Assembly (NCBI GenBank): GCA_949358305.1
Contig: OX442314.1
Location: 31,109,118 to 31,173,117 of the forward strand
DNA length: 64,000 nt
Reading direction: 5' to 3'
From: Strigamia acuminata
Lineage: Eukaryota; Arthropoda; Chilopoda; Geophilomorpha; Linotaeniidae
Shown: positions 41,411 through 50,920 of the stretch, in pieces
How the letters are laid out: every line of letters begins with the position of its first letter
Position numbering within the stretch: position 1 is the stretch's first letter
The notes under the pieces: model-generated
The model's database searches: none
Told to the model about the DNA's origin: nothing
What the model saw: only the letters and a program-made list of their open reading frames with translations
Made by a program: the position numbers and the translations under genes

Positions 41411-42050
41411 TATAACAAAGAAATATTAATTAGAAAGGCTGATATAAAATTCAAAGATTTCGAACAATTGAAAATCAACACGCGGAAGAATGTTTTTAAT
41501 TACTTTTATTAATTAAATTAATTAATTTATTATTATTTGGGGTCGTCCATAGATTAGGCCAGATTGGGGAATTTTACAAGTAGGAACCCCTCTGCCCCTC
41601 TCTTGTATCATAAATGTAATGTAAGAAGATGTAAAACGGCGCAGAGAGGTGACAGGCAAATACGTAAGCTCATCCTTCCAAATTCCAATGCCAAAAAAAT
41701 ATTTAAATTTACGGCAATTCATTTTGTTTCATCGTTACATACAAGTGTTTTTTTTTTTTTTTTAGATATGCAGTTTACACGATAATATACTGGATGCTTG
41801 AAAGAACGTAAAATATTGTAATTTCATGATGAGGTCACGAAATGTTTTACAAAAAAAATATATTTTTAATTTTCATATCGATAGCAATTTTGTCTGGTCT
41901 GATTTGGGACACTTGGGATGAGGTCTTGCTTGAGCTTAGAAAGCTTCTTGTTTGATGTAATGCAATTATGGCGCGTTGAAAAACCTTTCAAAAACTATTT
42001 AAACAGTAGTCTGCCAAATAAAAAATTCGTGATTCAGCATGCTGCCGCGT
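41411..42050. other. No gene; AT-rich with poly-T at 41745-41763
   Basis: Nothing recognised in either strand. Confidence 0.4.
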
Positions 42051-42059
42051 ACTGGGAGC

Positions 42060-42370
42060 AACATTCCTAAGAGCAACAGTTGAAATTAGGTCTAAAATTG
42101 GTTAAGAGCAACATTGCTCTTAGACATTATAAAAAAATGACGTGGAGCGACAGTTGCAGTTGCGTGTAATAATGACTAAGAGCAACATTGTTATTATTTG
42201 AGATTGCTCTTAGACATTATAATACAATGACGTAGAGCAACAGTTTTATGCATGACTAAGAGCAACATTGGTATTATTTGGGATTGCTCTTAGACATTAT
42301 AATAAAATGACGTGGAGCAACAGTTTTATGCATTACTAAGAGCAACATAGGTATTATGTGGGATTGTGAA
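42060..42370. repeat. ~81-bp tandem repeat with internal hairpin
   Basis: About four units; each holds TAAGAGCAA and, ~20 bases later, its reverse complement TTGCTCTTA, followed by GACATTATAA and ATGACGT(G/A)GAGCAACAG. Confidence 0.8.
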
Positions 42371-42379
42371 TTGTGTCAC

Positions 42380-42530
42380 GTCGTAATTACGTGACGCAAC
42401 ACGAGCCAATCACGTGGCGCAACACGAGCCAATCACGTGGCGCAACACGAGCCAATGATGTGGCGCAACAGGGGTATATAAACAGGTAAAATCAGTATTC
42501 AGGTACACTTTCCAGTTTTCAGTTGCCAGT
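42380..42530 (+). promoter_or_regulatory. Compact polymerase II promoter-like block
   Basis: Four 23-bp repeats containing CGCAACACGAGCCAATCACG place a CCAAT box and, in two, a CACGTG E-box in phase. They are followed by TATATAAA (42475-42482) and arthropod initiator-like TCAGT (42492) and TCAGTT (42518). Spacing from TATA to the first TCAGT is shorter than usual, to the second longer. Downstream there is only a 19-codon frame (42556), so what it drives is unclear; the next block (42610-42950) is on the other strand. Confidence 0.5.
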
Positions 42531-42611
42531 TGATTACCCGATTACCGATCTAGCAATGCAAGCAACGATTATTGAAGGAATATGTACGCAGAGAATGAAT
42601 TATAAGTTACA

Positions 42612-42960
42612 TTAAGTTAAGTTACAAGGATTTACATTATGAAAACTATCGTTCAGAACGTCTTGCAAATTATTTACTACTATCTTAAATATGTGATGAT
42701 GGCAAAATTCCAAAAGACTACTAATTCTTCTGCTCGTTTCCATTTTTTCAGTTCGGGAAAAATATGGAATTTTGTCTTCTGTATGAATGCCTTTATTATT
42801 GACCTCCATGATTCTACCGAACCATCTTTTTAAGAGTATAGACGCTAATGTCTCTAGCTTTTTCTGTCTTTCTTCTAAAGTTTTACCATCTACTTCTAAA
42901 TAAAATTCCTTGTTTTCAAAAAATTACAAAAATATGAGCATGGTTGTGTAGAGCAAAAAA
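42612..42960 (-). pseudogene. Upstream exon of the PC4-like gene family, best preserved copy
   Basis: One uninterrupted minus frame reads FYLEVDGKTLEERQKKLETL, then LLKRWFGRIMEVNNKGIHTE and DKIPYFSRTEKMETSRRISS. The same peptide is recognisable with damage at 22066-22290, 26290-26470 and 29620-29800, always just upstream of PC4-like sequence, though here the PC4 part is absent. Mostly helical and charged. Function unknown. Confidence 0.5.
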
Positions 42961-43059
42961 TAGCCAACCACACAAAGGTAAAAAAAACAATTAACAATGA
43001 ATAGAGTTTGACATTTTAAACTATTTTTAACAAAAAATCCAAAGATTCATTACTTGCAT

Positions 43060-43085
43060 TTTAAGTCAGTCAGTCAGTCAGTGAT
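43060..43085. repeat. (CAGT)n microsatellite
   Basis: Short uninterrupted run of CAGT units. Confidence 0.9.
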
Positions 43086-43189
43086 GTTGAGTAACGAACA
43101 ATGCTTGTGAACTGCACTGAAGCACTGTCTTAATATACACGAAGAACAGGAAACATTTCATAAATTTGCTTTTTATATCCGAATTCTAT

Positions 43190-43370
43190 CACCAGGAGAA
43201 GAGTCTTTTCCCGATTAGTGGCTGACCTCCAGAACACGGTGGTGTTCCAATAAAGTCCAAGTTGCCGTCTGTATCCTCCAAACTGCAAACTTCATTTTGA
43301 AATAGAAGTAACAGGTATTTCTCGTCAATTCTTTTCAAGAAATAGAATGTAGTTATCTCTGATGATAAAG
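43190..43370 (-). pseudogene. Fragment of helical-repeat protein (first unit)
   Basis: Matches 52310-52470 and 24770-24900. Frameshifted. Confidence 0.5.
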
Positions 43371-43399
43371 TGATTATTGAAACCCTAGGGAAAATGGGT

Positions 43400-44030
43400 G
43401 ATGCAGGTCAGGTTTTTGTAAAAGTAATTTTGAAAAAGAAAATCCCCAAATTTTTCGGTGTGCTGTTAAAATCTTTAAAGGTGTGCAATTTTGTTCCGCA
43501 ATCGGAACAATCGAGCTCGGATTCAAAATACTTGCAAATGTCGCAACATAACAAACACAATCAAATTGACTTGATGTTTGTGTAAAGGAACGTGAGAATC
43601 TCCCACCATGTCGGTTGCCAACAAATCTTGCGTGGTTTCTAAATTGAAATACAGAAACTTTGGTTTCATAACCTCTTTCTTTTTGACGGACATCCTTATG
43701 TCTTCCAAGTCTTCGTGGAATGTTGCAACCTCTTTACAAACCGGTCAAGTTCCATCAAAGACAAATTTTTGTGCAAAATGAAAAATCCCTCTTCTTTCCA
43801 ATTTGCAACTTCCTTCCAAAGAACTCCCAACTACGCCACATCCATTTTCAAAATCGTAGTGTACATGGTAAAAGAAACGTCCTGAACAATTGTCTAACTT
43901 GCACCTGTGAACAAAAAAAAACCACTTGGAAGCAAAATGTCAATATGCTCGATGCCCATCACCGGCATTTCATCCAATGCAAACAGCATGATTGCAACAT
44001 TGGTAAACCATTTTGCCCCAAAACAAAATA
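43400..44030 (-). pseudogene. Protein-primed DNA polymerase B fragment (Maverick/Polinton type)
   Basis: The minus frame at 43523-43708 contains KPKFLYFNLETTQD, which matches the first exonuclease motif of Polinton-type PolB (usually FYDFETTQD); the first Asp is Asn. After a register change near 43560 come CDICKYFESELDCSDCG and FKDFNSTPKNLGIFF, the two Cys pairs that follow in this family. Upstream (43720-44030) broken frames hold more Cys/His pairs. Palm and TPR domains are missing. The parent enzyme replicates the element; this piece is a relic. Confidence 0.6.
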
Positions 44031-44154
44031 AACATTAAGCAAACAAAAATAAATCCTAACAACAGTTATTCATAGTCCCCAAAAATATAAGAAATAGAAA
44101 AAGAGAGAACAACAACAGTTAGACAGTATAAATTTTTTTTTCTTTTGCCAATGA

Positions 44155-44470
44155 CTATCGGCGTTGTCGCGTTGGGACCGGCATCACCCATGGATGGTCG
44201 GGAACATTTCCACGACTGCTTAATGCATGTCCCACAAGTGGTGCAATTTGAGGTCTCAACATCCTGTACTGACCATCAAAACCATCCTCACGTAAGTCGT
44301 TAGATTGCCTTTGTATAAAGTGTACCGTTAATGTTAAAAAGTTTTAGAACCTCTGGAATAGACCAGACGAGTTGAATTGAAAACGGTGTCCAAATTTCAT
44401 GTGAATTTACATTTGTCATATTGTAAGACAGTTTGAAGCCGGACACGTAGAAACATTTCGCGCCAACTCA
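44155..44470 (-). pseudogene. Unrecognised ORF tail upstream of the PolB remnant
   Basis: Two registers joined by one indel near 44320: first CFYVSGFKLSYNMTNVNSHE and WTPFSIQLVWSIPEVLKLFN, then DGFDGQYRMLRPQIAPLVGH and DHPWVMPVPTRQRR ending at TAG (44155-44157). The composition looks like real protein (strand-rich, then a basic tail). In a Polinton-like element a structural protein would fit, but I cannot identify it. Confidence 0.35.
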
Positions 44471-44526
44471 TTAAATGAAAAAGGTGCTCCTCATTATTTA
44501 CGTGTAGAAAACATTAAACAGTAAAG

Positions 44527-44612
44527 TTATGCTCTGCTTTGGGAGGATTTACCACAGGTGTAGCAATCAGGGGTGCAGCGCACACAGTTAACACAAGCAC
44601 AGGGGGGACCAT
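44527..44612 (-). other. Cys-rich C-terminal peptide
   Basis: The minus strand reads GPPCACVNCVRCTPDCYTCG then KSSQSRA and TAA. Seven Cys with C-x2-C spacing suggest a small zinc or membrane-tail module. No start was found; the upstream register is broken. Confidence 0.35.
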
Positions 44613-45029
44613 GGACGATGATACCTCATCTTTCAAGCCCACTGTAACATTTAACAAGAATCTTAGTAGTTTTCAGTAATCCTGTTGTAAAGTTACACAT
44701 TATTCTAATTGTATCAGGTTCCACCACTTGTTAACAACAGTAGCGCACCAATAGCAATTGACAACAGTTTTTATGTCTGTCCATGACCTCTGTGCATATC
44801 GACTCCCGTTTCATGAACTCCCCAGTCGGCTCCTATTCCATTTTAAAACTTAATAGTTTTTGCAACATTAATTAGTTTGCCTAATCCCAAATCTGCCGGA
44901 TAAATTCGGGTGAAATCAAAACTAAAAAATGAAATTATTTCGTATTCGTTGTTTCAGCTAATTCCTTTCCGAATTTTCGCCGACTCAACCTGGCTGTGGA
45001 TGTAATTCATGCACTCCTTATTATTATGA

Positions 45030-45236
45030 CTACCGTGAATATCTTTTTTCAGATGACAAGAAAACAATTTTCTCCTGAAGCATTTTTATTTCGAGTTTCA
45101 TCCTTTTCGTATTTTGTTGTAGTTCTGTTATAGTTTTTTTGGGATTCGGAGCACTCGAGTTTGGACTCGGAAAACACGGACCCGGGACGCATGGGGGAAC
45201 CACCGTCGCAGGTCGTATAATAAAGAATAATTTCAA
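45030..45236 (-). CDS. Short ORF with coiled-coil tail
   Basis: 68 residues, Pro/Ser-rich first half and a heptad-like helix (ITELQQNTKRMKLEIKMLQE). No family recognised; may be an exon of a larger gene together with 45284-45640. Confidence 0.25.
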   Translation of the reverse strand: MKLFFIIRPATVVPPCVPGPCFPSPNSSAPNPKKTITELQQNTKRMKLEIKMLQEKIVFLSSEKRYSR

Positions 45237-45283
45237 ATTTTTTTTGTAAAGATTTTAAAATTCAAATACAGTGGATTTTTTCA

Positions 45284-45640
45284 TTACATCTCGGCATCAC
45301 AATTCTGCTCTGCTCGTCTGATTCTTCTTTGAATTTGGTTATCGGTCAGATTGCATCTGATTTTCACACAGATGTAATGGCTATTTTCATGTTCGCCACA
45401 CATCAGGCAAACACATCCAATTTCTCCCGGGTGTAACTCATTGCGGATCTTTTTACACCGTTCTAAAACAGCGTTAAAAATTTGAATTATTTATCAATTC
45501 CATTTAATAAAACAAAAAAAAAATCTTTAAATCACTTACCAATTTTTTGGGCAAAAGTCAATGCCGATTCTGCGTTCATTTTTTGTGACTGTTGTGCTTG
45601 AATTTCTGAACGATATGAAACGTCCGTGGGTATGTAATCA
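45284..45640 (-). CDS. Two-exon small zinc-finger-like protein
   Basis: Exon 1 (to 45540) reads QAQQSQKMNAESALTFAQKI and ends at a strong donor (G|GTAAGT). After a 77-base intron (45463-45539) ending TTTTAG, exon 2 continues in register with CKKIRNELHPGEIGCVCLMC, GEHENSHYICVKIRCN and RIRRAEQNCDAEM, stopping at 45284-45286. C-V-C-L-M-C and later Cys/His could bind zinc. The frame is clean across the junction, so the intron call is good. The start codon may be the Met in exon 1 (45582) or farther upstream. Lies between the PolB and pX/integrase regions of the virus-like locus. Confidence 0.5.
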
Positions 45641-45700
45641 ATTTAAAATGTATTTCCTGTCGGTGCTACAATCTGACACTACAATTTATTAATAGCATAC

Positions 45701-46271
45701 TGTTACGTGGATCCTGGGTGCCAATCCGAGTCCCACGCAACTGTTATTTAAATGAGTGAGAGGAAAAGAATGAGGCGTTGTTTATGTTTCAAATTCAACT
45801 CTAATCTTTATTAGACCGGACAGACAAAGTCTGTTCGACCTTCCTTAATTGTGCGCTTTACAAATCGGGTAATCAAACATTATTAACTTTGAATGAAATG
45901 ACATTTACATTATCTAAATTCACTACAATTAAATAAACACTTTAACAACTGGGTGATAAATTGTATAATTTGCAAACACAGAAGATAGCCGTCAGCCGTA
46001 CCCTTTGTTTATTGGGCGACATCAGGCTAGTAAATTAAATTGATGTTTCTTGTAAAGCAACATAAGATTAAGTGAGCTGTCTTAGTGTGGGTTAGTTCAT
46101 AGGAAATCTCCTATTCTACCCTTTATCGAATTGATTGGCCCAACAGACGACGATGACGGTTTCCAATCGCCCGCGCCATCTGTTACCGAAATTTAGCAAC
46201 ATTTAACTAATAATGAATCGAATTACGTGATACGAATCGCGCATTTATCGACACGGTTCGTACACGTGACA
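45701..46271. mobile_element. Solo LTR with 4-bp target duplication
   Basis: Starts TGTTACGTGGATCC and ends ACACGTGACA, i.e. TG...CA with short inverted ends. ATAC precedes (45697-45700) and follows (46272-46275). No internal region. Typical of Ty3/gypsy LTR recombination. Not related to the 36018 family by eye. Confidence 0.8.
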
Positions 46272-46481
46272 ATACCTAATAATAATAATAATAATAACAA
46301 TAATTTAAAAAAAAAAAATAAGATGACTTGAATTTCATCTGTGTTGATTTTTTGTGCTGCTTTAATCATCGTACAGGATGCTAAAGTAAAAACAGCACCT
46401 GTTTCATCTTATACATCTACACAATGTTTGACTTCTTTTGATTGAATTGCTCATTCTCTGCCTTACTGTTCTGTGTAAAAC

Positions 46482-47030
46482 ATGAGTGAGTTTGTGCTGG
46501 AGCAATTTTTACATGACGTGAAAAAGGCATGCTGGAACTACGCCTTGCTGGAACTACGGTAAATATATTTTATTAATTTTTTTACTTTTCTGCCTTTTAT
46601 TTTTAATCTTTTTCATTATTCACGTAGACGAAATGAGGATCCTCCTATGATATCCCCACTCCCTGTTTATGACACCCCTGTCCGTCGGTATGTTAAATTT
46701 TTAAATTGTTTTTTTTTTGTTTTAAAAAATTGATTTATTTGATTGATTATTTGATTTATTAGAGGAAACGTAGTTCTTCCGTTTCCGCCGACTGCATGTG
46801 TGCCCATCAAGTCGATTCCCCCTCCACCTCCTCCTCCTCTTCCTCCGTCCCCCTTGTCAACCGGGGAGGAAATGAAGAAAAAAGCTGATTTTTTGGAGGC
46901 AAAGGCACCCGCCGCCCGCCGTACCTGTTAAACCGAAGGTACGGGGGTGCTTTCGCGGCATGACACCGGCACCGACTGATGAAGAAGTGGAATTTGAGCG
47001 TATGGACGCACTGCGTCGAAGTTGTCAAAA
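46482..47030 (+). CDS. Three-exon proline-rich gene, copy A
   Basis: Exon 1 46482-46558 (starts MSEFVLEQFLHDVKKAC), intron with GTAAAT...CGTAG, exon 2 46628-46687 (NEDPPMISPLPVYDTPVR), intron GTATGT...TTAG, exon 3 from 46763 (NVVLPFPPTACVPIKSIPPP, then PPPPPLPPSP). Both introns are phase 2 and keep the frame. Exon 3 hits TAA at 46929, but the next register continues with VKPKVRGCF, PTDEEVEFERMDALRRSC, so one indel lies between ~46880 and 46924. Two paralogues with the same exon layout are at 53530-54103 and 54177-54773. It runs into the pX-like ORF. Function unknown; the N-terminal helix is the most conserved part. Confidence 0.6.
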
Positions 47031-47344
47031 TACTGAAAGCAATCCCGCACTTCAACAAAAAAAAACTGAAAGCGTTGCTGCAACACGCCAACGACGACTT
47101 TTGCAAAACCATCTGCGAAATCTCTTACAACATTTTAAGAGATAACGTACCTTTGAATTCCGCTCAGAAGCAAAAGTTAGCGCGAAGGAAACGTTTGCTT
47201 CGTCGTCTCGCTTCAACTTCCAGCACCAAAAAATCGAGAAAAAAGCTGGTCCTGCAAACCGGAGGATTTCTACCCGAACTTCTGACACCGCTGATTGGCG
47301 CTGCTGGTGGCCTGATCGGCGATTTGATAAAGAAATATGGCTAG
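46979..47344 (+). CDS. Adenovirus pX-like core protein of a Polinton/adintovirus-like element
   Basis: 121 residues: a helical part (KLKALLQHANDDFCKTICEI, NILRDNVPLNSAQKQK), a strongly basic stretch (LARRKRLLRRLAS) and a hydrophobic Gly-rich end (GGFLPELLTPLIGAAGGLIG). This order (helix, basic, LLQ.GGFL plus hydrophobic tail) is what I recall for small proteins encoded beside integrase in Maverick-related elements, described as pX-like. It overlaps the last exon of the three-exon gene in another register and precedes 47370 by 25 bases. The start is uncertain because of that overlap. Confidence 0.5.
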   Translation: MKKWNLSVWTHCVEVVKILKAIPHFNKKKLKALLQHANDDFCKTICEISYNILRDNVPLNSAQKQKLARRKRLLRRLASTSSTKKSRKKLVLQTGGFLPELLTPLIGAAGGLIGDLIKKYG

Positions 47345-47369
47345 AAAATTATTAATGGTCCCGTAAGAA

Positions 47370-48140
47370 GTGATGGCCGCGCTCCAAAAACAACAACAGC
47401 CGGACCCGCCGTCCAGGACGGAATACGATACGATAGAACCGCAATTTCAGAAACTGCGCTCGATCGAAGCCGACATCCGTGAAGTGATGGACGACCCGCA
47501 ATTCAGCGAAGAAATCAAAGCAAAGTTGCTTACCCAACTGCAAGGACAATTTGCAACGTTTAAGAATCAATTTCGTGTGCAGGCGGCACCTGTCCTTCAG
47601 CAACAGGCAGTGCAACCGACAGCAGCGGCGAGAGGTAGTCCGAACGCAAGAAAGAGTCTAAGTGAAGAAGCGGTATTGCAGGCATTACCAAAAACGACCC
47701 GGGTGAAGGGGGCGGCATTGATGGATTTGTTAAGGTAGAATCCCAGAGTGGAATGGAACGAAAAATCCGAGATGGTGATAGACAACCAGACGATCCCGGG
47801 CTCCAACATGATAGATTTGATCGGACATTCGGTTCGAGATCGAACAAAGCACGATTTCTATCCCAAAAGGATCGAACAATTTACGTCCGTACTTCGTGAA
47901 CTAAACGTTCCGCAAGAATACATTGGAAATAAGAAATATTGGAGAGAAATCCAAATGTCGTCATTCGAAAAACGACTACTACCGCGCGAGCTGCAATGTA
48001 CACCCATTCCCAAGGACAGATTCGAAGAGGTAGATAAGGGAGTGTACAGTCCCATTCACAGCGAATCGGAGTTCACCACGCCGATAGGCACGAAAGACGA
48101 ACCAGAATCAGGGTTCCACATGTCGTTTTCGAGAAAATAA
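47370..48140 (+). pseudogene. Conserved Polinton-associated ORF with one in-frame TAG
   Basis: Residues 1-122 (47370-47738) form a coiled, Gln-rich region (QFQKLRSIEADIREVMDDPQ) ending EEAVLQALPKTTRVKGAALM. TAG at 47736-47738 interrupts, and the same register continues with WNEKSEMVIDNQTIPGSNMI, IEQFTSVLRELNVPQEYIGN and KKYW to 48140. Helical N-terminus plus an IDG/IPGS-type module is the layout of the uncharacterised protein usually next to pX and integrase. The stop falls in a linker. Role probably structural; that is inference. Confidence 0.5.
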
Positions 48141-49148
48141 GAAAAATTTACTTTGATCCCAAAGAAGCTGCGGGGTTTGGCGGTCAGTTAAAATTATACC
48201 GCAAAGCCAGAAAACGAGGAATAAAAATCACGCGCAAGGAAATACAGCAGTGGTTGAAAGGGCAAGACACTTATACACTGCACAAACTGGTCCGATACAA
48301 ATTCGACCGATCAAAACCCATGGTTGGTGGTGCGAATGTGCAATGGCAAGCAGATTTGGTTGACGTGGCGAGTTTGGCCAAACACAACGTCGGCATTCAT
48401 TTTCTTTTGACTGTCTTGGACGTATTCTCACGCATGACGTACGCCGAACCATTGAAACGCAAGACGGGCAGAGAGGTGACGCAAGCGTTCAATGTCATTT
48501 TGAAAAGGGCCAAAACGCAGCCCGGTTTCCTTCAAACCGATTCGGGAAAGGAATTTCTGAATTCCGAATTTCAAAAATACTTGAAGAATCACGACATCAA
48601 GCATTTCGTGACCCAGAACACGGAAACGAAGGCCGCGATGGTCGAAAGATGGAACAGGTCGTTGAAGGAACGTATGTGGCGTTATTTTACATTCAAAGGC
48701 ACGCATCACTATCTCGACGTTTTGCAATCGTTCGTGCGATCCTACAATCACAGCAAACACAGGATTTTGAAAATGAAACCGATTGAAGTCAACGCGAAAA
48801 ACCAGACCGAGGTTTTCAAAAGACTTTACGGAAACCCTTTTGCCAAAAAGCCGCCAAGCAAAGTTTAAATTTTCCGTAGGCGATCAAGTACGAATCAGTA
48901 AATCGAAAGCCGTGTTCAGAAAAGAATACAAAGGCTCATGGACCCAAGAAATTTATTACGTAACGGCCAGGTTATGGCGCACGTCCCGACCCGTTTACAG
49001 GCTTAAAGATTACAACAACGAACATTTACTGGGAACCTCTTACCAGGAAGAATTACAACACGTAAAAAAATCGACAGACGACGTGTACGCGGTCGAAAAA
49101 ATTTTAAAAACGAGAGGAAAAGGAAATAAGAAATCATACCTGGTTTGA
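48101..49148 (+). pseudogene. Retroviral-type DDE integrase of the Maverick/Polinton class (frameshifted)
   Basis: Open from 48101 without a Met until late. The N-terminal module (KIYFDPKEAAGFGGQLKLYR, ITRKEIQQWLKGQDTYTLHK) is typical of these integrases. The catalytic core has D in WQADLVDV, D in LQTDSGKEF and E in MVERWNRSLKERMW, spaced as D-D-35-E. Near 48850 a register change moves coding to the frame ending at 49148, with a chromo/SH3-like C-terminus (FSVGDQVRISKSKAVFRKEY, GSWTQEIYYV). The catalytic triad is intact. The family inserts element DNA into the genome. It overlaps the end of the preceding ORF. Confidence 0.8.
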
Positions 49149-49310
49149 TGGCAAGGCTATGGTCCTGAGTTTGATAGTTGGGTTAAAACCCAAGACATGC
49201 AGGATGCACCGCCATCTTAAATTAAATTTGGAAGAAATAAAACACAAGAAAAAAGTAGAGCACGGTTAACATTTATTATTGTAAATTATCAAATAAAATA
49301 CAAATTGCAT

Positions 49311-49774
49311 TTATTTTTTGTCGTTAAACAATTCTTCGACTTGCTGTTTCTGATTGGTGATTTGATTCCATAAACACGGGGTGAGAGTTAAACGCTGAAC
49401 TTGAATGTCGTCCACACACCCACGCAGGAAGAATGCAACATCGCCGTCCTTTCCACAATTTGCCGGTTGAATCACGATCGTAGTTTTTTCACCGAGGGGT
49501 ATTTCCTTTTCTTCCGTACATTTGCCAGTAATGATGTTGAAATAAGTTTCTTCTACGTCCAACATGATTTCCAGCGAATTCATTTCGTCCCATTCTTCGC
49601 GCGTGAACTGGAAATTTTCTGATGACGTTGCCCACTCTTGATTTTTGAACACGTATTCGCGAACGCAGATCAGGGATTTCACGGCATTCAAAACAACGTA
49701 AATGTTCGTGCTTCGCCCTGACAACTACGTGAAACGTGAACATTCCCACTTCGGCTCTTGAATCACATTCTCCA
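49311..49774 (-). pseudogene. PC4-like protein of the virus-like locus
   Basis: From a Met at 49774 (MENVIQEPKWECSRF) the register changes near 49725 to GRSTNIYVVLNAVKSLICVR, EYVFKNQEW, ENFQFTREEWDEMNSL. ICVREY followed ~15 residues later by an F/L-T-x-E-x-W-D-x-M helix resembles the PC4/p15 single-strand DNA-binding fold. The remaining 70 residues (IPLGEKTTIVIQPANCGKDG, VAFFLRGCVDD) are unassigned. It starts one base after the BIR gene's stop. Confidence 0.4.
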
Positions 49775-50173
49775 TTACTTAGATCCGTCGTCTTCGGAAT
49801 CGAGTTCGTTGACGTCGTCTTGAAGAAATTGCTCCTCGGTTATACGCTTTTCAAACAGCGCCCTCATTAGTGGACAAGATCGGGAAAATTCCCGGTGTAC
49901 CATCAGTGGCTCCTCCCCTTCTTCTTCCGCACCTTCCTTCTAGTCGCAAATTCGAGTGTTACAATAAACACATTCCACGACATCTTTAAAACCCGTATAT
50001 ACAAACCCTGCACGTGCAAAACTTTCCTTCTCTGGAAACTCAATCTTCCAGTTTTCCGAATCAAAAGTTTTCACTCTGTCTTGAACTAAATTTTTCATTT
50101 TAGCATGAGAAACGTCCATCCACAACGTACTCATGCCGGAAGCCAAATGAGTAAACAAGTTACTAGCTTTCAA
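49775..50173 (-). pseudogene. BIR-domain (IAP-like) protein with stop at the conserved Trp
   Basis: The minus frame reads a BIR domain: RVKTFDSENW, FARAGFVYTGFKDVVECVYC (C-x2-C zinc pair), then TAG at 49940-49942 exactly where the conserved Trp of the C-x2-C...W region is expected, after which the same register continues to HREFSRSC (H-x6-C, the other two zinc ligands) and ends at 49775. All four zinc ligands are present. A one-base change of the Trp codon explains the break. BIR domains bind caspases or other IBM-bearing partners. Neighbours: the 210-residue ORF upstream and a PC4-like ORF downstream, all same strand. Confidence 0.75.
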
Positions 50174-50178
50174 ATTCT

Positions 50179-50811
50179 TTAATTACGAGAGAGACTACAA
50201 TCGTCTTTTTTCTGAGAATATAATTTTGCAATGTCCCAATTACGTTTCACGGCTTTGTTTAACATTTTCAAACCCATAAATTCAAAAGAAGTAAACACGA
50301 TGAAGTCAGGACTCGCCTTATCTTTCATCTCGCGACGTAAATACAAAGACATAACGCGATCTTCCCTCACGTAAGTAGCCACAGACAAGTGAATTTCCAA
50401 AATCAGATCCTCGCTGATTTCAATGGAGACCGGAACAAAATCGTGCGGCCACGATGGTGACGTAAAGCACTCGACAGTCAGATTTCCGAAGACATCCATC
50501 ACACGTTTCAACGTTTTCTTCGATGTCAGAGTTACCCATTCGCGATAAGACAGAGGTAAAAGTAACGATTCATAAGGATAAAGACCAACTTGGCGAAAGC
50601 AAAAATTTCGCCCGTCATCTCGATGTTTTTGAAAACATAAAGTAATTTGTGGTCCATTAAACTTAATAGTAGGTGAACCATCATATGCGAAAAAAAGATG
50701 ATGGTGAACCCTCATATTCGAACGAAGACATGTTATAGATTTCGCACACAAGTCAGGAATGAACTTTAAAACAAAAGCCGGAAACGAAAAACCGTTACGG
50801 GCAAGTTTCAA
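50179..50811 (-). CDS. Unknown 210-residue ORF of the virus-like locus
   Basis: Intact frame: MKLARNGFSFPAFVLKFIPD, two Cys (CAKSITC), FFAYDGSPTIKFNGPQITLC, HRDDGRNFCFRQVGLYPYES, SYREWVTLTSKKTLKRVMDV, DFIVFTSFEFMGLKMLNKAV. The alternating strands and the EW-TLTSKK-LKRV helix resemble PC4-type folds, but this is weak. It ends 5 bases before the BIR gene start, suggesting co-transcription or a compact viral-style layout. Fragments of it occur at 3840-4030 and 30300-30600, showing an expanded family. Confidence 0.5.
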   Translation of the reverse strand: MKLARNGFSFPAFVLKFIPDLCAKSITCLRSNMRVHHHLFFAYDGSPTIKFNGPQITLCFQKHRDDGRNFCFRQVGLYPYESLLLPLSYREWVTLTSKKTLKRVMDVFGNLTVECFTSPSWPHDFVPVSIEISEDLILEIHLSVATYVREDRVMSLYLRREMKDKASPDFIVFTSFEFMGLKMLNKAVKRNWDIAKLYSQKKDDCSLSRN

Positions 50812-50920
50812 CTTGTTAAAAACACCAGTTTAAATAACAGGAAACAAAAAACGGTTACACTTAAGTTTGAGCACATTACAGACATCAGTTTTAATAAAAA
50901 ACAGGAAATAGAAAATACAG

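Noticed and set aside
48228-48760. Minus-strand frames opposite the integrase
   Set aside because: Antisense shadows; the plus strand carries the catalytic triad.
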